From: Humisphaera sp.
Lineage (GTDB): Bacteria > Planctomycetota > Phycisphaerae > Tepidisphaerales > Tepidisphaeraceae
Length of the DNA: 8,709 nucleotides
Direction of reading: 5' to 3'
NCBI GenBank assembly: GCA_025351525.1
Contig: JANXVV010000140.1
Location: forward strand, 1-8,709
Part shown: piece by piece, positions 1 through 6,981 of the stretch
How the letters are laid out: each line of letters begins with the position of its first letter
How positions within the stretch are numbered: position 1 is the stretch's first letter
Program-made: the position numbers and the translations under genes
The notes under the pieces: generated by a model
Told to the model about the DNA's origin: nothing
Databases searched by the model: none
Seen by the model: only the letters and a program-made list of their open reading frames with translations

Positions 1-1
1 C

Positions 2-709
2 AGCAAGGCGCGAGAATCGGCCAAGACCGTCGTGTGCCTGTCCAACCTGCGCTCGATCATGCAGGCTGCCACCAATTACTCCTCCGACTATCACGGGTAC
101 ATGCTTCCCTGCGGAATCGTTCGAGGCGATTGGTGGTGCAATCTGCTGGTCGACAATGGATTCCTGACGGCCCCGGACGGTAAGAGTAAAGGCCCCCAGT
201 CCGGCAGTGTGTTTGCGTGCCCCAGCGGAAACTTCGATACTTTCCCCCCTGACCTTACGAACAACGCGACCGTTCCCGCCAGCCGCACCGACGATCGAAA
301 TTCGATGTCCACCGAGCAAGCGTCTTATGCGGGAGGACCGACTATTCATCTTTGGTACGGATGTAACGCCAACGAAGGCACGGCCACCCAGAGCGGCCAT
401 CCCGTTCGTCGTATTGCGGCGGCAACGGATAAATACCAACCTATGAGCGTGATCAAAAAATCCGCCGAGATGGTGATGTTCTTTGATGGGTTGATCTACC
501 ACTTGGATACCAACCCCAATCGCCTTAGTGCCCGCCATGCCGGCAAGACGATGACGAATCTGGCCTTTTTTGACGGCCATGCCGCGAGCTATCGCACGGC
601 GGATTTGCCGGGGGGAATCCAAGGCAAACCGCTCACCGCATTCTCGCTTGCCGAGTTGAAAAAAATGCGGCCCGGTGGCCCGATGTGGCTGTTGGAGCAG
701 CAGTACTAA
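2..709 (+). CDS. Prepilin-type (H-X-DG family) secretion pseudopilin, 5' truncated
   Basis: Open reading frame that enters from the left edge; the reading frame is already open at base 2, so the N-terminal methylation site and membrane helix lie outside the window. The GTG at 32 is an internal Val, not a believable start, because the codons before it give ARESAKTVVCLSNLRSIMQA, the standard sequence that follows the helix in planctomycete pseudopilins (usual form: AREAAKR..CLSNLRQI..A). Next comes a Y..D..GY.LP segment, a variable middle with Cys residues, and near the end RHAGKTMTNLAFFDGHA (bases 533-583), which is the family's H-X9-DG signature, here with 11 rather than 9 residues between His and Asp-Gly. 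Family knowledge: such proteins resemble type II secretion/type IV pilus minor pilins and occur in many copies in Planctomycetota; individual roles are unknown. Stop is TAA at 707-709. Faces mnmG tail to tail across a palindrome. Confidence 0.85.
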   Translation, partial: SKARESAKTVVCLSNLRSIMQAATNYSSDYHGYMLPCGIVRGDWWCNLLVDNGFLTAPDGKSKGPQSGSVFACPSGNFDTFPPDLTNNATVPASRTDDRNSMSTEQASYAGGPTIHLWYGCNANEGTATQSGHPVRRIAAATDKYQPMSVIKKSAEMVMFFDGLIYHLDTNPNRLSARHAGKTMTNLAFFDGHAASYRTADLPGGIQGKPLTAFSLAELKKMRPGGPMWLLEQQY

Positions 710-721
710 ACCCGTCTCAAA

Positions 722-808
722 CGTTTAGCGCTATGGACGGAGGCACACGTTTTCCTTTTTCCGCGATCGAAGAAAGAAAACGCGGACCTCCGGCCCTACC
801 GCTAAACG
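722..808. repeat. Long imperfect inverted repeat between convergent genes
   Basis: Two 33-base arms, 722-754 and 776-808, match each other as reverse complements at 26 of 33 positions (shared blocks include CGTTTAGCG at the outer end, CGGAGG in the middle and CGTTTTC at the inner end). With one bulged base the stem continues through 756-760/771-775, leaving a loop around 761-770. It fills almost the whole gap between the stop of the pseudopilin gene and the stop of mnmG, so it could end transcription from both sides. No run of T follows the stem on either strand, so a simple intrinsic terminator is not shown. Its size and GC-rich arms fit a dispersed palindromic repeat; that is inference. Confidence 0.75.
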
Positions 809-825
809 AAAACGCTGGAAAATAA

Positions 826-2670
<1,845 letters not shown>

Positions 2671-2727
2671 GTTCCTACCTTAAACCAGTGCCGCCGATGC
2701 CCTCACTGCGTTCATCCCGTCCGATCA

Positions 2728-2949
2728 CTACGGCCAATCGTCGCGGTCGGGTCGATGGCGCTCCCGAATGCCCACCACTCCTAAAACCATGCAAGCCATC
2801 GCGGCGATCAAAAACAGGGTGATTCGTGCCGACGAGATCGGTCCCAACTGGCCATGAACCGCTTTGTAGCTCTCCCAAATCAGTAAACCGCCCCCGATAA
2901 AAAACGAGGTGGACAGTCGGGCGAGCCAGGGAGACAGACGAGATTGCAT
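2728..2949 (-). CDS. Small two-helix membrane protein, unknown function
   Basis: 73-residue product with two clear hydrophobic segments, about residues 13-29 (STSFFIGGGLLIWE) and 43-61 (ITLFLIAAMACMVLGVVGI), separated by a short polar turn (AVHGQLGPISSAR) and ending in a charged tail (RERHRPDRDDWP). This fits an inner-membrane hairpin with both ends on one side. I do not recognise a family. The frame is open for 19 codons further upstream, to 3006, but that extension overlaps the promoter-like sequence and dyad described nearby and looks like non-coding DNA, so the ATG at 2947-2949 is preferred. There is no Shine-Dalgarno before it; instead a TATAAT sits seven bases upstream, which would suit a leaderless message. 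It lies 57 bases before mnmG on the same strand. That it is a real gene is likely but unproven: it is short, although the membrane pattern is coherent. Confidence 0.6.
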   Translation of the reverse strand: MQSRLSPWLARLSTSFFIGGGLLIWESYKAVHGQLGPISSARITLFLIAAMACMVLGVVGIRERHRPDRDDWP

Positions 2950-2956
2950 GGGATCG

Positions 2957-2962
2957 ATTATA
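2957..2962 (-). promoter_or_regulatory. Consensus -10 box (TATAAT) at leaderless spacing
   Basis: On the minus strand the sequence reads TATAATCGATCCCATG, a perfect sigma-70 -10 hexamer ending seven bases before the ATG at 2949. The usual distance to the transcription start would put +1 on or next to the A of that ATG. No good -35 hexamer is seen at 16-18 bases (CCACGA at 17), and no extended TG motif. It may drive the small membrane-protein gene and mnmG. Confidence 0.35.
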
Positions 2963-2972
2963 CGCTGAAACA

Positions 2973-2999
2973 ACGCAAGTCGTGGCACCGCACTTGCGT
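2973..2999. promoter_or_regulatory. 8-base perfect dyad, possible operator
   Basis: ACGCAAGT at 2973-2980 and its exact reverse complement ACTTGCGT at 2992-2999 are separated by 11 bases, so the centres are 19 bases apart, close to two helical turns. It covers the place where a -35 element for the TATAAT at 2957-2962 would lie, in a divergent intergenic region. A dimeric regulator site is possible; no regulator is identified. Confidence 0.35.
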
Positions 3000-3008
3000 A
3001 TTCCAATA

Positions 3009-3084
3009 TTTAGCCGGTCTCGCCTGCGAGCCGTGTCTGAAACGTGTCCCTCAAAGACATGGCTCGCAGGCGAGACCGGCTGAA
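3009..3084. repeat. Very long near-perfect hairpin in a divergent intergenic region
   Basis: Arms 3012-3032 and 3061-3081 are exact reverse complements over 21 bases (outer end AGCCGGTCTCGCC). Allowing G-U pairs, the stem extends to 3009-3038 with 3055-3084: 30 consecutive pairs, two of them G-U, with a 16-base loop at 3039-3054. Each arm also contains the small palindrome CTCGCCTGCGAG or its complement. It lies 38 bases before the start of the + strand secreted-protein gene and 59 bases from the minus-strand small gene. It could be a 5' leader hairpin of the + gene, a transcription barrier between the divergent genes, or a mobile palindromic repeat; the sequence alone does not decide. No T-run follows it on either strand. 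Confidence 0.85.
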
Positions 3085-3122
3085 AATTTCAATCAGAATT
3101 CATCTTTCTCAAAGGAATTGCC

Positions 3123-4163
3123 ATGTCGATTCGCCGATCCATTGCCGCGTTCACTCTGGCCACCGCTTTCGCGACCTTTTCCATGAACGCCGCCGAACCC
3201 GCAAAGGGAGGCGGCGCAGCGGCCGGTCAATCCGCCCCTCAAGCTCCGAGCGCTCCGGCGGCACCGCGCCAACCCGATGTGCCCGCGCCGTCGAACAACG
3301 CACCGTCCAACAATGCCCCCGCCCGAGACACCGCGCCGAATACACCCGTGGCTCCGAACGCGCCCACCGCTCCGGGTCAGTTTGACAACGCCCCCGGTAC
3401 GCGCCGGGGTGCCGACAATCATGGCAACGGGCTGAACAACGGCGACCGTCGGGGAAATCAGAACAGCGGTCGAACCGTCTACGTCCCCGGTTATGGCTAC
3501 TCCAATTGGAATGGCGACTACAGCAGCCCGTACTGGAGCACTCCCGGAACCTGGTACAACAATGACGGCTACTCTCCCTCCCAGCGCAATACGGCGGACA
3601 ACAACAATGCCGCCGCTCCGGCCCAGTCGACCCGCCCTCAGCAAGAGGCCGCCCAGGCGGAAATGATGTCCTCCCGCACGCGGCTGTCAAAACAGTTTGA
3701 ATCCAGCGATGAAGTCCGATCCGCCCTTCACGAAGTGCAGGATGCCCAGAAGGCCTACGACGCGGCGGTGGTGAAAGCAAATCGCGACCTCAAACAGAAT
3801 CCCGATTTCAAAGAGGCCAACGCCGACAAACAGCAAGCGGCCCGCAAGGTGGAGGCGGCGCAGGCGGCGGATCGGCAACCGGCACCCACCGCCGCCACCG
3901 CGACTCAACCCGCCGCCCCTTATTCAACGGAAGTCGTTCGTGCCGCCCAACAGAAATTGAACGCGGCATCGGAGGTCAGCGCGATTCAAGCCGATCGCGC
4001 TCAAACCAATCCTGCCGTCTCCGAAGCCCGCGAAAAACTGGAAGCCGCCGCTGAAAAGCTCAATGCGATGAAGGACAAGTTCGACGCGGCACTTCAATCC
4101 GATCCGCAATGGCAATCCGCCAAACAGAAGCTGGATGCCGCGCGGGCGGGTTTGACGCAGTGA
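3123..4163 (+). CDS. Secreted Ala/Pro/Asn-rich protein with helical repeats, unknown function
   Basis: 346 residues; the ATG has a good Shine-Dalgarno AAAGGA (3111-3116) six bases before it. Residues 1-24 form a signal peptide (Arg4-Arg5, then a hydrophobic run ending SMNAA), so the product is exported. Residues 27-115 are low complexity, rich in Pro, Ala, Asn and Gly, with PSNNA twice in tandem at 57-66. Residues 118-150 form an aromatic Tyr/Trp/Gly/Asn segment (VYVPGYGYSNWNGDY and on). From about 175 to the end it is Ala/Lys/Glu/Gln-rich helix, likely coiled coil, with three related units: LKQNPDFKEANADKQQAARK (223-242), RAQTNPAVSEAREKLEAAAE (292-311) and ALQSDPQWQSAKQKLDAARA (323-342), each with an Asn/Asp-Pro followed by a helix. 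I recognise no named family. The layout suggests a periplasmic or cell-surface structural protein; that is inference. The gene stands alone, convergent with the tetrapyrrole gene. Confidence 0.85.
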   Translation: MSIRRSIAAFTLATAFATFSMNAAEPAKGGGAAAGQSAPQAPSAPAAPRQPDVPAPSNNAPSNNAPARDTAPNTPVAPNAPTAPGQFDNAPGTRRGADNHGNGLNNGDRRGNQNSGRTVYVPGYGYSNWNGDYSSPYWSTPGTWYNNDGYSPSQRNTADNNNAAAPAQSTRPQQEAAQAEMMSSRTRLSKQFESSDEVRSALHEVQDAQKAYDAAVVKANRDLKQNPDFKEANADKQQAARKVEAAQAADRQPAPTAATATQPAAPYSTEVVRAAQQKLNAASEVSAIQADRAQTNPAVSEAREKLEAAAEKLNAMKDKFDAALQSDPQWQSAKQKLDAARAGLTQ

Positions 4164-4213
4164 AAACCGTTCGTTCGATGAATTGAATTGCGATTGATAG
4201 ATATTCCCCTCTG

Positions 4214-4287
4214 AGGTTAGCCGCGACGCGCTGCGGAGCGCGTCTTCGATCTCAAGAACGCCCTCCGCTGCGCGTCGCGGCCAACCT
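4214..4287. repeat. Imperfect palindrome with alternative local hairpin, between convergent genes
   Basis: Arms 4214-4238 and 4263-4287 pair at 23 of 25 positions (GCCGCGACGCGC in the left arm against GCGCGTCGCGGC in the right); after one mismatch the stem continues at 4240-4243/4258-4261. The left half can instead fold on its own: GACGCGCT (4225-4232) and AGCGCGTC (4237-4244) form a perfect eight-pair stem with loop GCGG. The two folds exclude each other. Placed 50 bases after the + gene stop and 14 bases after the minus-strand gene stop, it may terminate both, although no T-run follows. Architecture matches the other palindromes of the window. Confidence 0.75.
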
Positions 4288-4301
4288 TGCAGAGACCTGT
4301 C

Positions 4302-5852
4302 TCATTCCCTTTTGAGCGACTCCACCAGCCCCGCCAGATCGAACGTCCTGGCCTCCACCGTCGGTTCCAATTCCAATTCACGAAGCGTCTGCGAGGTGAT
4401 CGGCCCGATGCTCGCGATTCGAATCCCCTGCAATCGCTGACGATAATTCTCACCCAGCAGAGCCGCAAAATTTCGAGCGGTGCTGCTGCTGGTGAACGTC
4501 AGCCAATCCACCTCCCCGGCGGCCAGCGGTTCGATCAGTCCCACCGGAAGTTCCGCCGTGATTTTTGTTTCGTAGAGCGGAACATCCAGCACCTCCGCCG
4601 CCCCGCCTTCCTGAAGACGCTCTCGAAGCAGGGGTCGGGCGATGTCGGCCCGCAGCAGCAGAAACCGTTTCCCGGCGATTTCGTTTTTCTCCGCAAACGC
4701 CTCTCCCAACGCCTCGGCCACAAATCGCGCCGGAGAAAGGTCGACCTTTAAACAGAGCTCCCGTCGAACCGCTTCAGCAGTCGCATCGCCGATCGTCGCA
4801 ATCTTTGCCGCGCCAAACGCCCGGGCATCCCGACCCGTCGCCAACAACCTCTCGCGGGCGAATCTCACGCCATTCGCGCTGGTGAAGATCACCCAGTCGT
4901 AGCGGTGCATCTCCGCCAGCGCCGCGTCCACCGGGCCGGGATCGCCGGGCTGCAAATCGATCGTCGGGGCTTCAATCACCCGCGCGCCAAGCTCTCGAAG
5001 TTGGATGGAGAGTTTACTGGCCTGCTGGCGGGTCCGGGTGACGACGACGGTCTTGCCGAAGAGAGGGCGGGATTCGAACCAGTTCATCGTCGGTCGCAAC
5101 GAGACGACTTTGCCGATGATCGTCATCGCCGGCGGGGCCAGCTTCGCGTCGGCAACCGCATCGGCCAGCGTGCCGAGCGTCGCCACCACCGTTTTCTGTC
5201 GCGGCGTGGTTCCCCACCGGATCGTCGCCGCCGGCATCCGGGGGTCCATGCCGTGCTCGATCAGTTTGCCGCAGATACGCGGCAACGATTTAACCCCCAT
5301 GTAAAACGCCAGGCAGGGCAGTTTCGCGAGCGCCGACCAATCCAGATCCGTCCCCGCCCCGGCGAGGCGCATCTTCGACTCGGTCTCCTTGTAATCCTCC
5401 TCCTTCTCATGCCCGGTGATGAACGTGAAACTGGAATTGAAATCCCGATGCGTCACCGGAATCCCCGCATACGCCGGCGCCGCGATGGCGGCGGTGATGC
5501 CCGGCACCACCTCGAACGGAATCCCCGCCCGCTCCAGCGCCTCGCATTCCTCTCCGCCGCGACCAAAGATGAAGGGATCCCCGCCCTTCAACCGCACCAC
5601 CCGACGGCCCCGGTTCGCCTGCGTCACCAGCAGTTCATTGATCTGGGCCTGCGTCATCGAATGCGACGCCGCCTTTTTCCCCACATAGATCGCCTCGGCA
5701 TTCGGCGCATGCGAAAGCAGTTCCGGGTTGGAAAGATAGTCGTACACGACCACCTCGGCGGTCGCCAGCAAGGCCGCCCCGCGCACCGTGATCAACCCCG
5801 GATCGCCCGGGCCCGCACCGACGAGAAAGACGATTCCTGTTGCGTTCCGCAT
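4302..5852 (-). CDS. cobA-hemD: Fused uroporphyrinogen-III C-methyltransferase / uroporphyrinogen-III synthase
   Basis: A 516-residue cytoplasmic two-domain enzyme of tetrapyrrole synthesis. Residues about 5-255 are a SUMT/CobA methyltransferase: VGAGPGDPGLITVRG (11-25) and VVRLKGGDPFIFGRGGEE (85-102) are its two signatures, followed by PGITAAIAAPAYAGIPVTHR (117-136), the SAM-site loop. This half uses SAM to methylate uroporphyrinogen III at C2 and C7, giving precorrin-2 for siroheme or cobalamin. Residues about 263-516 are HemD, which cyclises hydroxymethylbilane to uroporphyrinogen III: VVVTRTRQQASKL near its start, DWVIFTSANGVRF (319-331), the hinge and second lobe with LLLRADIARPLL, DVPLYET (423-429), DWLTFTSSSTARNF (449-462) and IASIGPITSQTL (479-490). 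The fusion makes a substrate and uses it at once. No hemC, hemB or siroheme/cobalamin gene is in the window. ATG start chosen because it sits just before the SUMT fold; no clear Shine-Dalgarno is seen. Complete, no frameshift. Confidence 0.95.
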   Translation of the reverse strand: MRNATGIVFLVGAGPGDPGLITVRGAALLATAEVVVYDYLSNPELLSHAPNAEAIYVGKKAASHSMTQAQINELLVTQANRGRRVVRLKGGDPFIFGRGGEECEALERAGIPFEVVPGITAAIAAPAYAGIPVTHRDFNSSFTFITGHEKEEDYKETESKMRLAGAGTDLDWSALAKLPCLAFYMGVKSLPRICGKLIEHGMDPRMPAATIRWGTTPRQKTVVATLGTLADAVADAKLAPPAMTIIGKVVSLRPTMNWFESRPLFGKTVVVTRTRQQASKLSIQLRELGARVIEAPTIDLQPGDPGPVDAALAEMHRYDWVIFTSANGVRFARERLLATGRDARAFGAAKIATIGDATAEAVRRELCLKVDLSPARFVAEALGEAFAEKNEIAGKRFLLLRADIARPLLRERLQEGGAAEVLDVPLYETKITAELPVGLIEPLAAGEVDWLTFTSSSTARNFAALLGENYRQRLQGIRIASIGPITSQTLRELELEPTVEARTFDLAGLVESLKRE

Positions 5853-5861
5853 GGCTGGTGT

Positions 5862-5941
5862 CCGTGGTCAGAGGTCAGTTGCAAGGCTCGGCGAATGCTG
5901 CCGTTTGCATTCATAACGGAACCATTGATCCCTGACCACGG
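5862..5941. repeat. Imperfect inverted repeat upstream of cobA-hemD
   Basis: Arms 5862-5881 and 5922-5941 are reverse complements at 16 of 20 positions; the outer ten bases, CCGTGGTCAG on one side and CTGACCACGG on the other, match exactly. Within the left arm GGTCAG occurs twice. The centre holds a second dyad, GAATGC (5893-5898) with GCATTC (5907-5912). The element begins nine bases upstream of the cobA-hemD start, so it would lie in that gene's 5' leader or promoter. It may be a dispersed repeat or a regulatory structure. Confidence 0.6.
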
Positions 5942-6314
5942 GTCGCGGGGAAATCTGTCTCCCCTGAAGGCTTCACGATATTTTCGGCGATTGTATTTTC
6001 GTGGCATGGGCAACCTGCCCATGGCAGCGGTACTCCACGGTGTCGACCGGTACTCCGGTCAACCCAGCACGAGCGAAGCGATACTCGCCCGTTGTCGGTA
6101 AACGGTTCATCCTATTTCAGGCGAACGACTTTTCAGAGCGGCGTTGCAGTCCCTCCGCGTTTTCGATATTGTGACACCCGTGTTCCCATTCGCAAAAATC
6201 CGGTGGGCCGACAGGGGCCGTGTGAATGAGAACTTTACCTCCCCCGTCGATCGCATTCGGTTTTTGCAGAGGAATCGGCGGACAGATTTTCACCCCCTTT
6301 TACCAGGAGTCTCG
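5942..6314. other. Non-coding gap with repeats and leader of the lipoprotein gene
   Basis: No convincing gene is seen here on either strand; open frames that cross it lack family features and start signals. It holds a short stem GGGGA/TCCCC at 5947-5964, the repeat cluster at 6000-6060, and the upstream region of the lipoprotein gene. A weak sigma-70-like pair, TTGCAG at 6144-6149 and TATTGT at 6167-6172 with 17 bases between, could be that gene's promoter, but both boxes are poor. The frame of the lipoprotein stays open back to about 6144, yet that extension has no signal peptide or known motif. Confidence 0.5.
6000..6060. repeat. Solo palindromic repeat unit plus short hairpin
   Basis: CATGGGCA (6005-6012) and TGCCCATG (6016-6023) form a perfect eight-pair dyad with a three-base centre. 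CGTGG at 6000-6004 and CCACG at 6035-6039 add an outer clamp. Just after it, CGGTACTCC occurs twice (6028-6036 and 6048-6056), and GACCGG/CCGGTC (6045-6050 and 6055-6060) forms a perfect six-pair stem with loop TACT. The first unit resembles one half of the palindrome at 6807-6924: 19 of 23 bases agree, starting GTGGCATGGGCA. Confidence 0.65.
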
Positions 6315-6794
6315 ATGAAGAAGGAAATGAGCCAGTGGGCGGTTGCGGCGATGTTGGCAGGGTCGGTTTTGGTCGGTTGCAATAAGGACGAACCGACGGT
6401 CACGACGCCGCCGAAGACGGAGACGGCCCCGGCCACCAAGTCCGCCACGACGATGCCGGCGATGGTCGGCAAGGCGATGGAATCGGCGATGGGCGGTATC
6501 GACGCCGCCAAGGTGACCGCCTTGAAGGATGCGACCGCCAAGCTCGATGAGATCACCGGGTTGATCAAGGACAAGAAGTTTGACATGGCCGAGTCGGGGC
6601 TGAAAAAGCTCGAGGACAACAAGGTGGCGTTGCCGGAAGCGCTGCAGGGCAAGCTGCCGGAGATTCGCATGGCGCTCGATGCGGCCAAGAAGATGAACGG
6701 TGCCGTCAAGGCTCCGGAATTGCCCGCCACACCGGAGATTCCGAAGACGTCGGATTTGCCCAAGACGCCTGAGTTGCCGGGTCTGAACAAGTAG
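6315..6794 (+). CDS. Small predicted lipoprotein, unknown function
   Basis: 159 residues. The ATG at 6315 is chosen because AGGAG (6305-6309) lies five bases before it and because it gives a classic lipoprotein signal: Lys2-Lys3, a hydrophobic run AVAAMLAGSVLV, and lipobox LVGC with the acylated Cys at residue 22. Asn, not Asp, follows the Cys. A Thr/Pro/Ala-rich linker (26-48) leads to a helical middle (about 50-130) with a helix pair around LDEITGLIKDKKFDMAESGL and LPEALQGKLPEIRMALDAAK, reminiscent of a single TPR-like hairpin. The C-terminus (134-156) is a proline repeat with ELPATPEIP, DLPKTPELP and similar steps. I recognise no named family. Likely anchored in the envelope. It is single, with its stop facing the CLC gene across a large palindrome. 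Confidence 0.8.
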   Translation: MKKEMSQWAVAAMLAGSVLVGCNKDEPTVTTPPKTETAPATKSATTMPAMVGKAMESAMGGIDAAKVTALKDATAKLDEITGLIKDKKFDMAESGLKKLEDNKVALPEALQGKLPEIRMALDAAKKMNGAVKAPELPATPEIPKTSDLPKTPELPGLNK

Positions 6795-6806
6795 CTTCAG
6801 TTGATC

Positions 6807-6924
6807 GTCATCCTGAGAGCCTGTGAAAAAATGGTGGCAGGGGCGCCACGCTCGTGTTCTTGCATTGAAAAAGCACGGGCGAGATGCCCATGCCACCAAA
6901 AATTCACGGACTCTCAGGGATGAC
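6807..6924. repeat. 118-base imperfect palindrome between convergent genes
   Basis: The outer arms GTCATCCTGAGAG (6807-6819) and CTCTCAGGGATGAC (6911-6924) pair with one bulge. The pairing continues inward through 6820-6856 with 6874-6910, including TGGTGGCA (6832-6839) with TGCCACCA (6891-6898) and CGTG (6853-6856) with CACG (6874-6877), leaving a loop at 6857-6873. The right half, read on the minus strand, begins GTGGCATGGGCA, as does the unit at 6001-6023. It occupies most of the gap between the lipoprotein stop and the CLC gene stop. It looks like two related units in opposite orientation inside a further outer dyad. Confidence 0.8.
6826..6898 (-). terminator. Possible intrinsic terminator for the CLC gene
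   Basis: On the minus strand the inner stem TGGTGGCA...TGCCACCA (6891-6898 with 6832-6839) is followed directly by six T (6831 down to 6826). The element ends about 150 bases after the CLC gene stop. The loop is long, but the stem can be extended inward with CACGGGC-type pairing. On the + strand no T-run follows, so it would act on the CLC transcript only. Confidence 0.4.
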
Positions 6925-6981
6925 CGCGGTTTGAACTCACGGTAATTTCGCAAATCTCAAATCGGTAAATTTGCTTGCCGA

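Noticed and set aside
722..808. Classical rho-independent terminator
   Set aside because: The stem is long and plausible, but there is no T-run after it on either strand, so it is listed as a repeat only.
3009..3084. CRISPR repeat or tRNA-like structure
   Set aside because: There is a single inverted pair, no regular spacers, no cas gene, and no tRNA cloverleaf or CCA end.
3093..3780. Two minus-strand open frames over the secreted-protein gene
   Set aside because: They are complements of a low-complexity coding region; the + strand gene has a signal peptide and a good ribosome site.
4905..6101. Open frame of 398 codons on the + strand opposite cobA-hemD and into the following gap
   Set aside because: Antisense to the well-supported fusion gene, Arg/His-rich, and its end runs through palindromic repeats.
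6144..6314. 57-codon N-terminal extension of the lipoprotein
   Set aside because: It would bury the signal peptide and lipobox inside the protein; the ATG at 6315 has AGGAG at proper distance.
6300..6953. Minus-strand open frame over the lipoprotein gene and the 6807-6924 palindrome
   Set aside because: Its start lies in non-coding DNA, its first part is translated repeat and the rest is the complement of the lipoprotein gene.
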